64,000 bases of DNA from Herminiimonas arsenitoxidans (GTDB lineage: Bacteria; Pseudomonadota; Gammaproteobacteria; Burkholderiales; Burkholderiaceae_D). Position 1 is the stretch's first letter. The number at the start of each line of letters is the position of its first letter. Made by a program: the position numbers and the translations under genes. The notes below the pieces were generated by a model, which searched no databases, was not told the origin of the DNA, and worked only from the letters and a program-made list of their open reading frames with translations. The stretch is from positions 1,426,001-1,490,000 of the forward strand of contig NZ_LT671418.1 in the NCBI RefSeq assembly GCF_900130075.1, read 5' to 3'. Shown here piece after piece: positions 42,915 to 50,767 of this stretch.

Positions 42915-43107
42915 TTGAATTCCTTTCCCTGTATTGATGGCTGTTGCAGGTCGCGCTCATGAACACGTACCAGCCGTGCTTGCCACAAGTGCGTTCGGTT
43001 TTGTCCTGGCGTTCATTGCGCGCGCGCTTCTCGAACTTGCAGTTGCCGCAAATCGGTGTGGCTTGGCGAAATGCCACTACGCTCTGGCCGTTTTGAATGG
43101 ACGACAT
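42895..43107 (-). CDS. Small zinc-binding-like protein, 70 aa
   Basis: Four cysteines in ICGNCKFEKRARNERQ, then TCGKHG and ATCNSH, suggest a CxxC-type metal site with Cys/His ligands. Overlaps the next gene by 20 bases. Family not recognised. Confidence 0.55.
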   Translation of the reverse strand: MSSIQNGQSVVAFRQATPICGNCKFEKRARNERQDKTERTCGKHGWYVFMSATCNSHQYRERNSNAVTNT

Positions 43108-43109
43108 CG

Positions 43110-43208
43110 TTAATCTCCCGTCACAAAATGAATTGCCAGTAAAAAAAGGCCCATGCCGGCGTCGCCAAAAAACAGCAAGGCGAGACCGGCGATGCCGAAT
43201 ACGATCAC
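43110..43208 (-). CDS. Tiny membrane peptide after MuB, 32 aa
   Basis: A GTG overlapping the MuB stop codon opens IVFGIAGLALLFFGDAG and MGLFLLAIHFV, two hydrophobic stretches, and ends one base before the next gene's start region. Coupled translation is plausible; the size makes it uncertain. Confidence 0.4.
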   Translation of the reverse strand: MIVFGIAGLALLFFGDAGMGLFLLAIHFVTGD

Positions 43209-44389
43209 ACGGCCTCCATGACGAGTTCGGCGGTGACCTTTGGCTCCGCGATCGCGGCGGCGTTGTTCATGGCGCGCGCGATCAGGTTGTTGACAACCAG
43301 CGGGTAGCAGATGGATTTGGTTTCGTTAGGACGGCCGCGTGCCGACTGTGTCAATTTGGAGCGGATCGCGTCCACTGCGTCAGCATCGAATACATCGAGC
43401 AGCTTCTTGCCGACTCGCTGCAGCTTGTGCGTGATGTAACCTTCCAGGTGGCGGTCAAGCGGCTCCAGTTGGACGATCTCGCAGCGCTGCGCCACCTCTC
43501 GAACTTCCGGGCTGTGCGCAGAAAGTTTGATGCCCAGCTCCGGCTGGCCGATCAATTGGATGCCAAGCAGGCGGTGGAAGCCGTCTTTCAATTCGCGGAA
43601 CCGTTTCAAGTGCTTGAGTGTTGCGGTCGGCAGGCAGTGCGCCTCTTCGATCAGCAGAACGTGGGTGTATCCGTTTTCACGCGATGACACCAGCAATCGG
43701 TGCAACTGCTCGAAGCGCGCTTGCGGCTGATTCTTTGGCGTCTCTGACGGGTCGATCGAGCGGATCAGATGCTCTGCAATTTGCGACGACTTGAGCGTCT
43801 TGCCTTTTTCATCGTTGACTTCCATTGCCAGCACGTACGGCTCGGCAACGATGACCTTTGCGCCTTCGCGCTTGATGCGATCTACCATCTCTTCGCGCAG
43901 TGTGCTTTTGCCGCTGCCGGACTCGCCGATCAGTGCGCAGAAGCCGCCGTTCTTGGCGACATCCCACATCGCCTCGCGGACATAGCGAATGTCAGGCGAC
44001 AGGAACACGTCTTCGACGCTGTGCAAATCCTCGGCGAACGGGTTGGTGACAAGTCCGAAGTGCTTGCGCGCCTGCGGTGTGAGCGTTACGTTTTGCAATA
44101 ACATGGTTTCCTCCGGTTCTGGCTGGGTTGGTTTCGGTGATTTCTTGCTTTTTATTTTTGGCGCTGCTTCGCCTTCAACAGGCTTTTTGAATGTCAATGC
44201 TTCGATGGTTTCCTCCGGTGTCGCGCCATAGAGGCCGAGGAACTCGACAATCTTTTCGCGGTAGATTTCTGGTTTGCGTTTTGGCCAGATGTCGTGCGTG
44301 ACGATCAGCGAGATCGTGGCCGAACTGGCGACGCAGTAACGCGCCAGATCGTTCTGTGATTTGTTCAGTTTTTGCAGTAGTGCTTTCAT
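43205..44389 (-). CDS. MuB-like AAA ATPase, transposition target protein
   Basis: 394 residues. The N-terminal helix-turn-helix QNDLARYCVASSATISLIVTHDIWP is followed by an AAA domain: Walker A GESGSGKST, Walker B HVLLIEEAH, then GIQLIGQPEL (sensor 1). In Mu, MuB binds target DNA and delivers it to the transpososome. It lies 35 bases after the transposase gene. Longer than Mu B (312 aa) because of the inter-domain linker with QPEPEE. Confidence 0.9.
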   Translation of the reverse strand: MKALLQKLNKSQNDLARYCVASSATISLIVTHDIWPKRKPEIYREKIVEFLGLYGATPEETIEALTFKKPVEGEAAPKIKSKKSPKPTQPEPEETMLLQNVTLTPQARKHFGLVTNPFAEDLHSVEDVFLSPDIRYVREAMWDVAKNGGFCALIGESGSGKSTLREEMVDRIKREGAKVIVAEPYVLAMEVNDEKGKTLKSSQIAEHLIRSIDPSETPKNQPQARFEQLHRLLVSSRENGYTHVLLIEEAHCLPTATLKHLKRFRELKDGFHRLLGIQLIGQPELGIKLSAHSPEVREVAQRCEIVQLEPLDRHLEGYITHKLQRVGKKLLDVFDADAVDAIRSKLTQSARGRPNETKSICYPLVVNNLIARAMNNAAAIAEPKVTAELVMEAV

Positions 44390-44424
44390 TCGGGTTGCTC
44401 CTGAGTTAAGGCTGAGTTACGGCG

Positions 44425-46182
44425 TTATGAAACTGCGCGCAGGTTGGGTCTTGCGACCAGGCGTTGTTCGAGCGTGTCGATCTCTGATTCCTGCACGCCG
44501 TCCGGGTACCACTGCTTGATCAATCGGTTGCGCTCCGGCGTCATCACCACACCGCGACGCACCAGGGCGGTTGCTGCCTTGGTGTGCGACCACGGCTTCG
44601 ATTCAACTTGTGGGCTGGCGATATCCATGTCGGTGCCGCTGCGGGTCATATAGGTGGCGACAGTGGCGGTCTTGAGATGCGTGATCGCGTCGACATCGGC
44701 GAACGGGCGAACCTTCGCGCGCTTCTTGGCATCGACCGCTTCCAGTGTTTCGACGCCGTAGGCTTCCATCTGGCCGGCTTTGCGCGCGGTATCGGACCGC
44801 GTATCGGCGACAGACTTGTGCGCCTCGCCGATAACGACCGCCGCCTCGGTGTAGCCGTAATCGTTGACCGCCAGCGGCTGGCACTCGAAGAAGATTTCCT
44901 TGCCGTCCGCGCCGACCTCGATCACGTTGATCGCGGGGACCGAGTACGGGTTGATGCAGACGGTCAGCTTTTCCCCGATCAGGACATTCGGCACATGCGC
45001 CACCGAGTACTTGAACGACGGCTGGCCTTTCATCGCGTAACTGATACGCAGGCTGTCATCGACAACGCGGGTTTCCGGCCTGGTGGATAACAGCAACTGG
45101 CATATCTCACGCGAAGGCGCGACGCGCAGTTGCGTTGCGTTGATGGTTTGCCACAAGGCGTAACGCGTATGGCCGTGGCGGGTGTGCTTACGCGCCGAGT
45201 TAAACCAACGCGCCCACACATCGGCCAGAGCGTTGAGCTCGTCTAGCGATTGCACCGGCTTGCCAACGCCCAGGCGGGACTCGAAATAACACTCGACCAA
45301 ATTCTGTGCGCGCTCGACCGAGCCTGACGCGCGCGGGTTACCTGGTGCATGCGTGATGTGGCGAACGCCCAGCCGGTCCAGCAAGTTGTTAAACAAATGG
45401 CTGGTGTTCGCGCTGCCCGCGTCGTCCATGAGGATGAACGGGACACCGTGGATAGGCTCCTGATTACTTTCTTTCTGCTGGATGCAGTGGATGAAGAAGT
45501 CGGCCAAATTGATGCCGGTTTCTGCGCCCGCGTAATACCGCACTTGCACCGTGCCGGTCGTGTGATCAGTGCAGGTGTAGCGGATGACGCGGTCGTTCTC
45601 AATTTTCTTGAAATTCTGGGGCTTGTTTTTGTAGAACTCCTTGTCGCTCATTACCTTCATGCCTTGTTTCGGCAGGTAAAAAAGCACACAAACAGACGCG
45701 TCAATCTGCCAGGCGTGATTCGGGTGCAGGCTGGCCAGCTCAACGTGCGGCGACGGCCGCTTGAGTTGGTCGGGGTGCAGACCCAGCTCACGCATGACGC
45801 GGTTGACTGTGTTCGGCGTCAAGAATGTGATCTCGCCATCGGCGCTGATTGACTGCGCCTTGATCATGCTGTTGGCGCGCAAATCGACCAAGGCCTGCTC
45901 GATGCTGACGATGCGCTTGCCGGTGGCGCGGGTGCCCGCCATCAGGTAGGCCGATATGGTCTGCGCCTCTTCGCGGGTCAAGCTGCTGTCGCCCTTGTCC
46001 GTGCGCTGCTTGCGGCCGAAGTCGAAGCCCAATTCCTTGAGCTTGCGAAAGATCGTGGCTTTCGACACGGACAAGTCCTTCGCGGCGCGCTCAACCAGCG
46101 GCGTGCCCGTGCCGTGCTTGGCCGACTGCAGCGCCCGGCCGAGGGCGCGCAGCGTATCCTGAATGGCGAGATCGTTGCTCAT
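44425..46182 (-). CDS. MuA-type DDE transposase
   Basis: 585 residues. N-terminal helix-turn-helix regions bind the prophage ends. The catalytic core has Asp in HAWQIDASV, Asp in LMDDAGSANTS and Glu in RASGSVERAQNLVE, a complete D-D-E. The HTRHGHTRYALW and C-terminal Ala/Lys-rich beta-barrel and MuB-contact regions follow. It cuts both phage ends and joins them to target DNA for integration and replicative transposition. Confidence 0.93.
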   Translation of the reverse strand: MSNDLAIQDTLRALGRALQSAKHGTGTPLVERAAKDLSVSKATIFRKLKELGFDFGRKQRTDKGDSSLTREEAQTISAYLMAGTRATGKRIVSIEQALVDLRANSMIKAQSISADGEITFLTPNTVNRVMRELGLHPDQLKRPSPHVELASLHPNHAWQIDASVCVLFYLPKQGMKVMSDKEFYKNKPQNFKKIENDRVIRYTCTDHTTGTVQVRYYAGAETGINLADFFIHCIQQKESNQEPIHGVPFILMDDAGSANTSHLFNNLLDRLGVRHITHAPGNPRASGSVERAQNLVECYFESRLGVGKPVQSLDELNALADVWARWFNSARKHTRHGHTRYALWQTINATQLRVAPSREICQLLLSTRPETRVVDDSLRISYAMKGQPSFKYSVAHVPNVLIGEKLTVCINPYSVPAINVIEVGADGKEIFFECQPLAVNDYGYTEAAVVIGEAHKSVADTRSDTARKAGQMEAYGVETLEAVDAKKRAKVRPFADVDAITHLKTATVATYMTRSGTDMDIASPQVESKPWSHTKAATALVRRGVVMTPERNRLIKQWYPDGVQESEIDTLEQRLVARPNLRAVS

Positions 46183-46188
46183 GGTGGG

Positions 46189-47094
46189 TTAGCCTTGTTG
46201 CGTTTGACCGGGCATCCAGGCCGGCGTCACAACGCCGTCCAGATCGACGTGAATACCGAAGTCGTTCTGGATAGCCACCAGTGATTTCATGACGCCGACG
46301 AGTACGGCCTCGCGTACCGCGTCCACATCCTCAGGTACGCCGCTGCCTTGGTCGCCGTGCTCTTGAATATCCAGGAACGCTTTGCGCAGTTCGGTCTGGA
46401 TGAAACTGGCTAACTGCTCACCGGCGTCAATTGCCGACTTGCGGAACGGCGCCCACTCCCATTCCGCCTCTGGCGTCTCGGCCTTGCGGCGTTCCAGCAA
46501 GCGTTCGACCTGGTCAATCTTTTTGTTTTTACCGGCCAGCACGCGCTCGGTGGCTTCTTGCGTTGCGTTGGCTTCGCGCAATGCTTCCTTCAATTCGCGG
46601 GTGGTCATCTGGTCGATAGCGTCCAGATTCAAGCCGTTGATGGTGCCGCCTGCGGCGATTTCGGCAATGGTTTCGTCGTCCATCACCATCAGTTCGTACA
46701 ATTTGGTTTTGCCCAAATACGAAAGCGCTTTCGCATTTGACGCAATTGCCGGGTTGCTCAGATACTTGGCGGCGGCCTGCATCATCTTCTGCACCAGGCG
46801 CACGTCCATCCCTAGCTGGTCTTGGACGACTTCCAGAAAGGCGCCGTGGTTTTCGTTCTCCTTGAGCAGCAAAAAGCGCTTGCCTGCTTCCAGCATTGCT
46901 TCGGTTGAATGCACCAGGTAAAACTTCGCTTCTTGCACAATGCGATCGCGGTCGTACGGCAGCGTGTAACCGATCAGTTCAGATACGGCCGCCGCGTTTG
47001 CGGAAACCTCGACAAGTGATTGCGTGCCTTGCGCCAGCGCTGCGTGGTCTGCGCTGTCCTGGCTTGCTACTGCTGCTTTTTCTTTACGTGCCAT
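46189..47094 (-). CDS. DUF3102-type phage protein, 301 aa
   Basis: The segment AKFYLVHSTEAMLEAGKRFLLLKENENHGAFLEVV is the DUF3102 core; a long coiled coil (ALREANATQEATERVLAGKNKKIDQVERLLERR) follows. Found ahead of transposase genes in BcepMu-type phages. Six bases separate it from the transposase start. Function unknown. Confidence 0.75.
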   Translation of the reverse strand: MARKEKAAVASQDSADHAALAQGTQSLVEVSANAAAVSELIGYTLPYDRDRIVQEAKFYLVHSTEAMLEAGKRFLLLKENENHGAFLEVVQDQLGMDVRLVQKMMQAAAKYLSNPAIASNAKALSYLGKTKLYELMVMDDETIAEIAAGGTINGLNLDAIDQMTTRELKEALREANATQEATERVLAGKNKKIDQVERLLERRKAETPEAEWEWAPFRKSAIDAGEQLASFIQTELRKAFLDIQEHGDQGSGVPEDVDAVREAVLVGVMKSLVAIQNDFGIHVDLDGVVTPAWMPGQTQQG

Positions 47095-47108
47095 TTTTGT
47101 TTCCCCTG

Positions 47109-47420
47109 TTAGTTGCTGCGTGAGAATCGATTGCGTGCTTCTTCAACCTTGCGCGTGGCGCGGTCGATAGATGACATGACGTTGACGCCGAGCGCGCCCG
47201 GCTTGGTGCCGAGCAGCCAGCGTCCGGTTTCTTCTTGATAGACGGCCCAGCCTGCGGTTTTTAGGTTGTCCAGGTCGCGGGTCACATAGGACGCCGGCAC
47301 GTTGAGCGCCTTGGCAATCTGCGCCGGTGCAAGGCCGGTGATGACGTCTTCGCCAAGCAGCATCACAACCTTGAGCAGGCGTTGCTGGGCTTCGTTGGTG
47401 TAGTCGGCCGCCTTACTCAT
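47109..47420 (-). CDS. Winged-helix regulator-like protein, 103 aa
   Basis: EAQQRLLKVVMLLGEDVITGLAPAQIAKALNVPASYVTRDLDNLKTAGWAV is an IclR-like winged helix, with a basic C-terminal helix. It likely regulates early transcription; overlaps the next upstream gene by 4 bases. Confidence 0.65.
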   Translation of the reverse strand: MSKAADYTNEAQQRLLKVVMLLGEDVITGLAPAQIAKALNVPASYVTRDLDNLKTAGWAVYQEETGRWLLGTKPGALGVNVMSSIDRATRKVEEARNRFSRSN

Positions 47421-47638
47421 ACGGCCGCCATTGCGGGTGGCACGACGAGTTTGCGTTCGTTGATCTTGAAGCTGGCGCCCGTTAACGAATGGCCGTCGCG
47501 TACGTGGCGGGCGTGCGCCTTGACCAGGGCTTCCGGGTCGCTTTCGCCGACGATGCCGCGATAAACCGCAGTCGCTTCTTTGAATTGATTGCCCCGCTCT
47601 GGTGCCGGGAATGTTGCCGTGATCTTGTACAGATGCAT
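47417..47638 (-). CDS. Hypothetical early phage protein, 73 aa
   Basis: A small soluble protein: MHLYKITATFPAPERGNQ, then YRGIVGESDPEALVKAHARHVRDGHSL. It looks like one compact alpha/beta domain. Not recognised. Its stop overlaps the next gene's start. Confidence 0.55.
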   Translation of the reverse strand: MHLYKITATFPAPERGNQFKEATAVYRGIVGESDPEALVKAHARHVRDGHSLTGASFKINERKLVVPPAMAAV

Positions 47639-47650
47639 GCGAGTTGCTCC

Positions 47651-47728
47651 TTAAATTACTTTGTGAACCGAGGTGGTGATTTCGCCTTCTTTTAAGCCGA
47701 GGCGGACGGCGTAATTTAGTTGCCGCAT
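47651..47728 (-). CDS. Tiny peptide gene, 25 aa (uncertain)
   Basis: Frame MRQLNYAVRLGLKEGEITTSVH fills the gap between two early genes. Similar short peptides occur at this place in Mu-like phages in my experience, but no ribosome-binding site is clear. Confidence 0.3.
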   Translation of the reverse strand: MRQLNYAVRLGLKEGEITTSVHKVI

Positions 47729-47733
47729 CGCTC

Positions 47734-47922
47734 TCACGATTCGGCCTCTTCCGTTTTCATCCCGAGCGCAACTGCAACGTCGTGCGCTACGCCGAAATTT
47801 CCCTTGATGACGCCGCGAACTACTCCGCTGACGATGGGGTAAGGGAACCCGTGTTCTAGCGCCCACGCAGTCAGCGTGACGCCGCGCGAACGCAAATTAC
47901 GCTTCACGTCTTCTCCGCTCAT
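47734..47922 (-). CDS. BcepMu gp16-like DNA-binding protein (Ner-like role)
   Basis: 62 residues from MSGEDVKRNL; the AAGGA eight bases upstream of this ATG favours it over an ATG at 47940. The sequence RSRGVTLTAWALEHGFPYPIVSGVVRGV followed by GVAHDVAVALGMK is the BcepMu gp16-type helix-turn-helix. First gene of the leftward early transcript, so it probably acts like Ner on the early promoter. Confidence 0.75.
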   Translation of the reverse strand: MSGEDVKRNLRSRGVTLTAWALEHGFPYPIVSGVVRGVIKGNFGVAHDVAVALGMKTEEAES

Positions 47923-47957
47923 ATGTTTTTTCCTTGGCATCGCGTACACTTATTAAA

Positions 47958-48002
47958 TTGATTTCAATTGATTAGCTTTGATTATGGTGGATATTATCCA
48001 CC
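47958..48002. promoter_or_regulatory. Operator region between early genes and repressor
   Basis: Three TTGATT hexamers start at 47958, 47968 and 47978, exactly ten bases apart (one helical turn), followed by the inverted repeat GGTGGAT-ATT-ATCCACC (47986-48002). The AT-rich intergenic gap must also hold the divergent early and repressor promoters, whose hexamers I cannot assign with confidence. Confidence 0.55.
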
Positions 48003-48038
48003 TTGTAAAGCATATTTTTGCGGATTGTCCACTTACAT

Positions 48039-48545
48039 ATGAATGCCACAGAACAACTCGATTTATTGATGCGAGCACTAGATATTCGGCAGAGCGACCT
48101 AGCAGAAAAGCTAGGCGTGGAAGTCCAACGTTTGAAAGATATTCAGCGCGGCAAGATTAAGAAAATGCCCGCCGACGTATCAAAGGCATTGGTGGATATA
48201 TTCCACGTTAGCCCCGAATGGTTGGTGACGAAAGCCGGGCCGGTATTTAAGACAGATATCGCGTTTGCGAAAATTAGAAAAGCGACGGACGCGGCTGTTG
48301 AAATTGCGCTACGCTTTACTTCAGTAAGTCATGGTCTTCTGATGGATATGCAATCGACCGCGTTTGAAGAACAACTATCTGCGGATCAACTACTCGAACG
48401 TTTTAAGGACAGGCTGCCAAGCAAAGGCCTGCTGCCTGATGAAATGGCTTTACTTGATAACTACCGTACGGCCGGGGCCGAAGATAAACACACGATTGAC
48501 CGCATGGCCGCATTGGCCGCGCAGTCGGGGCGCAAGAATAAGTGA
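48039..48545 (+). CDS. Phage repressor-like XRE-family protein
   Basis: 168 residues from MNATEQLDLL. The N-terminal helix-turn-helix RALDIRQSDLAEKLGVEVQRLKDIQRGK is XRE-like; a helical C-terminal half (ATDAAVEIALRF; LLPDEMALLDNYRTA) lacks the Ser/Lys peptidase of LexA-type repressors, so induction by RecA cleavage is not expected. Divergent from the early operon, the place of Mu c. Confidence 0.8.
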   Translation: MNATEQLDLLMRALDIRQSDLAEKLGVEVQRLKDIQRGKIKKMPADVSKALVDIFHVSPEWLVTKAGPVFKTDIAFAKIRKATDAAVEIALRFTSVSHGLLMDMQSTAFEEQLSADQLLERFKDRLPSKGLLPDEMALLDNYRTAGAEDKHTIDRMAALAAQSGRKNK

Positions 48546-48568
48546 ACGCGTTACATGGAGAAAATAGA

Positions 48569-48973
48569 ATGAGAATATTTTTGATAGCGGCAGTTTTGGC
48601 CACGGGGTCACTGAATGCTCAAGGCGCGCCGATCCTTTGGGACGCAGCGCAATCCCGAGAAAATGCCCAGGCGGTTGTGAAGTCGATCAGCTCGGCTCAC
48701 AAGGCAATTTCGGAAGGACGAATGGATGCGGGCAAAGCCTACCTGCCGACACTGGACCGGCTCGAGGCAGGTTTTAAAGATCAGCAGACTTTTAAGGACG
48801 CGCCGACAGCAAGATACGGCTCTTGCCTTGACGCCCTGCAATCTTTCCGACCTTATCTGGTTGAATCCTTGAAAGAGCGAACCGAATGGCGAGCTTCATA
48901 TTTGAAGAGCGCGAAGAAAATATATACCGGTGACGTGCAAGCATGCAGGCGGACCGCGTCAAAAGAGTTATAG
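48569..48973 (+). CDS. Exported phage protein, possible lysogenic factor, 134 aa
   Basis: From MRIFLIAAVLATGSLNAQGA, with GGAGAAAATAG in front; a classical signal peptide. The mature part has two cysteines (GSCLDAL, QACRR) able to form a disulfide and is otherwise helical. It follows the repressor and lies before the late promoter element, so it may be expressed from the prophage. Not recognised. Confidence 0.6.
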   Translation: MRIFLIAAVLATGSLNAQGAPILWDAAQSRENAQAVVKSISSAHKAISEGRMDAGKAYLPTLDRLEAGFKDQQTFKDAPTARYGSCLDALQSFRPYLVESLKERTEWRASYLKSAKKIYTGDVQACRRTASKEL

Positions 48974-49031
48974 AAACCGCTTAATCCTGAAACCAAAATC
49001 TATTAGGCGAATTCTCTGTCGCCTAGTACCA

Positions 49032-49078
49032 ATAACTAAAACGTTTTAGTTATCCCTCGTCACGCGCGCGCGTAATCT
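49032..49078 (+). promoter_or_regulatory. Late promoter element upstream of the lysis cassette
   Basis: The palindrome TAACTAAAACGTTTTAGTTA (49033-49052, extending one more base pair outward) is followed by seven bases, TCACGCGCGCG, two bases and TAATCT (49073-49078). Same layout as the two leftward copies. Equivalent to Mu Plys. Confidence 0.7.
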
Positions 49079-49124
49079 CGCGCCATGACGAGCACTTCCA
49101 TCTTCTTGCAGCCCGCAAGATCAA

Positions 49125-49679
49125 GTGCCGTCGCCACGTTGCGAGACGCGCTTGAACGACCACCTACGCATTTCACCAGCAGGCCTTGCCGTTGAAAAAC
49201 GGTATGAAAAAGGCCCGCCAAAAATCTCCCCGCAAGGATTCGCTAAGCGAAAATATTTGTGCGACGCCGGCAAGCCAACAATCGGCTGGGGCCACGTCAT
49301 CCTGTCAACTGGCGACTATATGCACAACGTTGAGATCGACGAGATCACGGCGGACAAGCTGCTTGCCCAGGACAATCTTAGATTCGAGAACGGCATCAAA
49401 CGCCTGGTCAAAGTTGAACTCACACAAAACGAGTTCGATGCGCTGGTAAGCCTCACCCTCAATATCGGGCTTGGCAAAGCTGACGGCGTGCCTGGTGATT
49501 TCGCCGATTCCACATTACTGCGCAAGCTGAACGCCGGCGACAAAAAAGGCGCGGCCAACGAATTCCCGCGCTGGAATAAATACCGCGATCCGAGCTGCGG
49601 CTGTCTGAAAGTTGCGAGGGGCCTCGTAGCCCGTCGCGAAGACGAGCGCGCGCTTTTCTTGGGGGTGAAAAATGTCTAG
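49125..49679 (+). CDS. Endolysin, GH24 lysozyme
   Basis: 184 residues from the GTG at 49125; the real start is unclear (TTG at 49152 also possible, and an ATG at 49085 opens a different frame that ends after 35 codons). The core GLAVEKRYEKG, then AKRKYLCDAGKPTIGWGH, is the phage lysozyme active-site region, with about 12 extra residues between the Glu and the Tyr-x-x-Asp; NEFDALVSLTLNIGLG and ARGLVARREDERALFLG follow the family. It degrades peptidoglycan at lysis. Confidence 0.85.
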   Translation: MPSPRCETRLNDHLRISPAGLAVEKRYEKGPPKISPQGFAKRKYLCDAGKPTIGWGHVILSTGDYMHNVEIDEITADKLLAQDNLRFENGIKRLVKVELTQNEFDALVSLTLNIGLGKADGVPGDFADSTLLRKLNAGDKKGAANEFPRWNKYRDPSCGCLKVARGLVARREDERALFLGVKNV

Positions 49680-49938
49680 CATCCGTCGTAGCTTTCTAGC
49701 CGCTGCCGTGATGCTCGGCGCATTTTCGGGCGGCGCAATACCGGTACGTGAGCTGCGTATGCGGCCGTCAATCTCAAGCAAAGTCAAACGCGGTTTTTTT
49801 AATGACCGCGTTCTTCCAAATGCCGCCGCGCTAGTCGGTACACGCGGTGCGTCTGTGTCCGTTGCGCACATGAAGCGTGTCGCCGTCAAACATCGCAATC
49901 GCCAGCGTCATAAAGCGGCATCGAGAGGTGCGCGATGA
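49672..49938 (+). CDS. Small basic lysis-region protein, 88 aa
   Basis: Starts SSIRRSFLAAAVMLGAFSGGAIPV, a hydrophobic signal-like segment, then a very Arg/Lys/His-rich tail. Overlaps the endolysin by 8 bases and the next gene by 4. Not recognised. Confidence 0.5.
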   Translation: MSSIRRSFLAAAVMLGAFSGGAIPVRELRMRPSISSKVKRGFFNDRVLPNAAALVGTRGASVSVAHMKRVAVKHRNRQRHKAASRGAR

Positions 49939-50156
49939 AGAAATGGTGGAAATCAAAAGTCGTTTGGTTCAACTTTATCGTGACGGTTTTATTACTGGCC
50001 GAGGCGAACGTGGAAAAACTGCGCGGGCTGCTGCCGGACGACAAATATCAACTCGCCGCGTTCGGTTTGCCGATCATCAATCTGGCCATGCGCTTCATTT
50101 CGACGCAAGGCCTGTGCACGAAATTGCCCGGTCAATCTAGCGAGGTGACCAAGTGA
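49935..50156 (+). CDS. Putative holin, 73 aa
   Basis: MKKWWKSKVVWFNFIVTVLLLAEANVEKL gives a first membrane helix after a basic start; LAAFGLPIINLAMRFISTQGL a second. The plan and the place between endolysin and spanin genes fit a BcepMu/Mu-like holin. ATGA-type overlaps on both sides. Confidence 0.65.
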   Translation: MKKWWKSKVVWFNFIVTVLLLAEANVEKLRGLLPDDKYQLAAFGLPIINLAMRFISTQGLCTKLPGQSSEVTK

Positions 50157-50767
50157 TCGCGCGGTTTCAAAAATGGGCGCTGTGGATCGGCGTACTGGCG
50201 GTCATTGCGGTGGCCGCGCATTGGGCCTTGAACCGATACGAGGCAAAGTTCGACGCCGAAGGTTTTGTACGCGCTGACAACATGCACAAGCTTCAGAACG
50301 CCAGCGATGCCGCTGCGCGATTACTGGCGCAGAGTGAGGCCGACGCAGAAGCGAAAGCCAAGCTGGACAGCGAAGCCGCAAATGTGCTGACTCTGTCGAA
50401 GCAGTTGGTCACGGCGAATCGGGTGATCGATGTTCAGACTAAAAAATTAAATGAAAGGGCGAATGATGTTTCAACTCTCTACCGTGCAGCGCCAAAAGCT
50501 GAACTCACTCCTGTGCCTGGTTGGATTGTCACTAATGGCTGGGTGTGCGACTACAACACGGCCATCGGCTACGGCTTCGCAGAAGACGGCACCGCTGTCG
50601 GCGGAGATGACAACCCGTCATGCGCGCCCGATGCCTTTGGCCGCAGCGAAGTCAAAGCTGCCGACATCCTCACCCACCACAACGAGTACGGAGCCTACTG
50701 CCGAAAACTCGAAAAACAAGTAGATGCGCTGCTCAACCACACGGTGTTTATCGAAGGGCAGAAATGA
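50153..50767 (+). CDS. Rz-like inner-membrane spanin, 204 aa
   Basis: An N-terminal transmembrane helix (ALWIGVLAVIAVAAHWAL) is followed by a periplasmic coiled coil (ASDAAARLLAQSEADAEAKAKLDSEAANVL). The o-spanin gene lies inside it in another frame. Together they fuse inner and outer membranes at lysis. The C-terminal part with GWVCDYNTAIGYG is unusual for Rz and may be a separate domain. Confidence 0.8.
   Translation: MIARFQKWALWIGVLAVIAVAAHWALNRYEAKFDAEGFVRADNMHKLQNASDAAARLLAQSEADAEAKAKLDSEAANVLTLSKQLVTANRVIDVQTKKLNERANDVSTLYRAAPKAELTPVPGWIVTNGWVCDYNTAIGYGFAEDGTAVGGDDNPSCAPDAFGRSEVKAADILTHHNEYGAYCRKLEKQVDALLNHTVFIEGQK
50463..50723 (+). CDS. Rz1-like outer-membrane lipoprotein spanin, nested
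   Basis: Wholly inside the Rz-like gene in the +1 frame. NSLLCLVGLSLMAGC is a lipoprotein signal with lipobox LMAGC, and the mature part is Pro/Ser/Thr-rich, as in Rz1. Start at one of two adjacent ATGs (50463/50466) behind AAAGGG. Confidence 0.75.
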   Translation: MMFQLSTVQRQKLNSLLCLVGLSLMAGCATTTRPSATASQKTAPLSAEMTTRHARPMPLAAAKSKLPTSSPTTTSTEPTAENSKNK

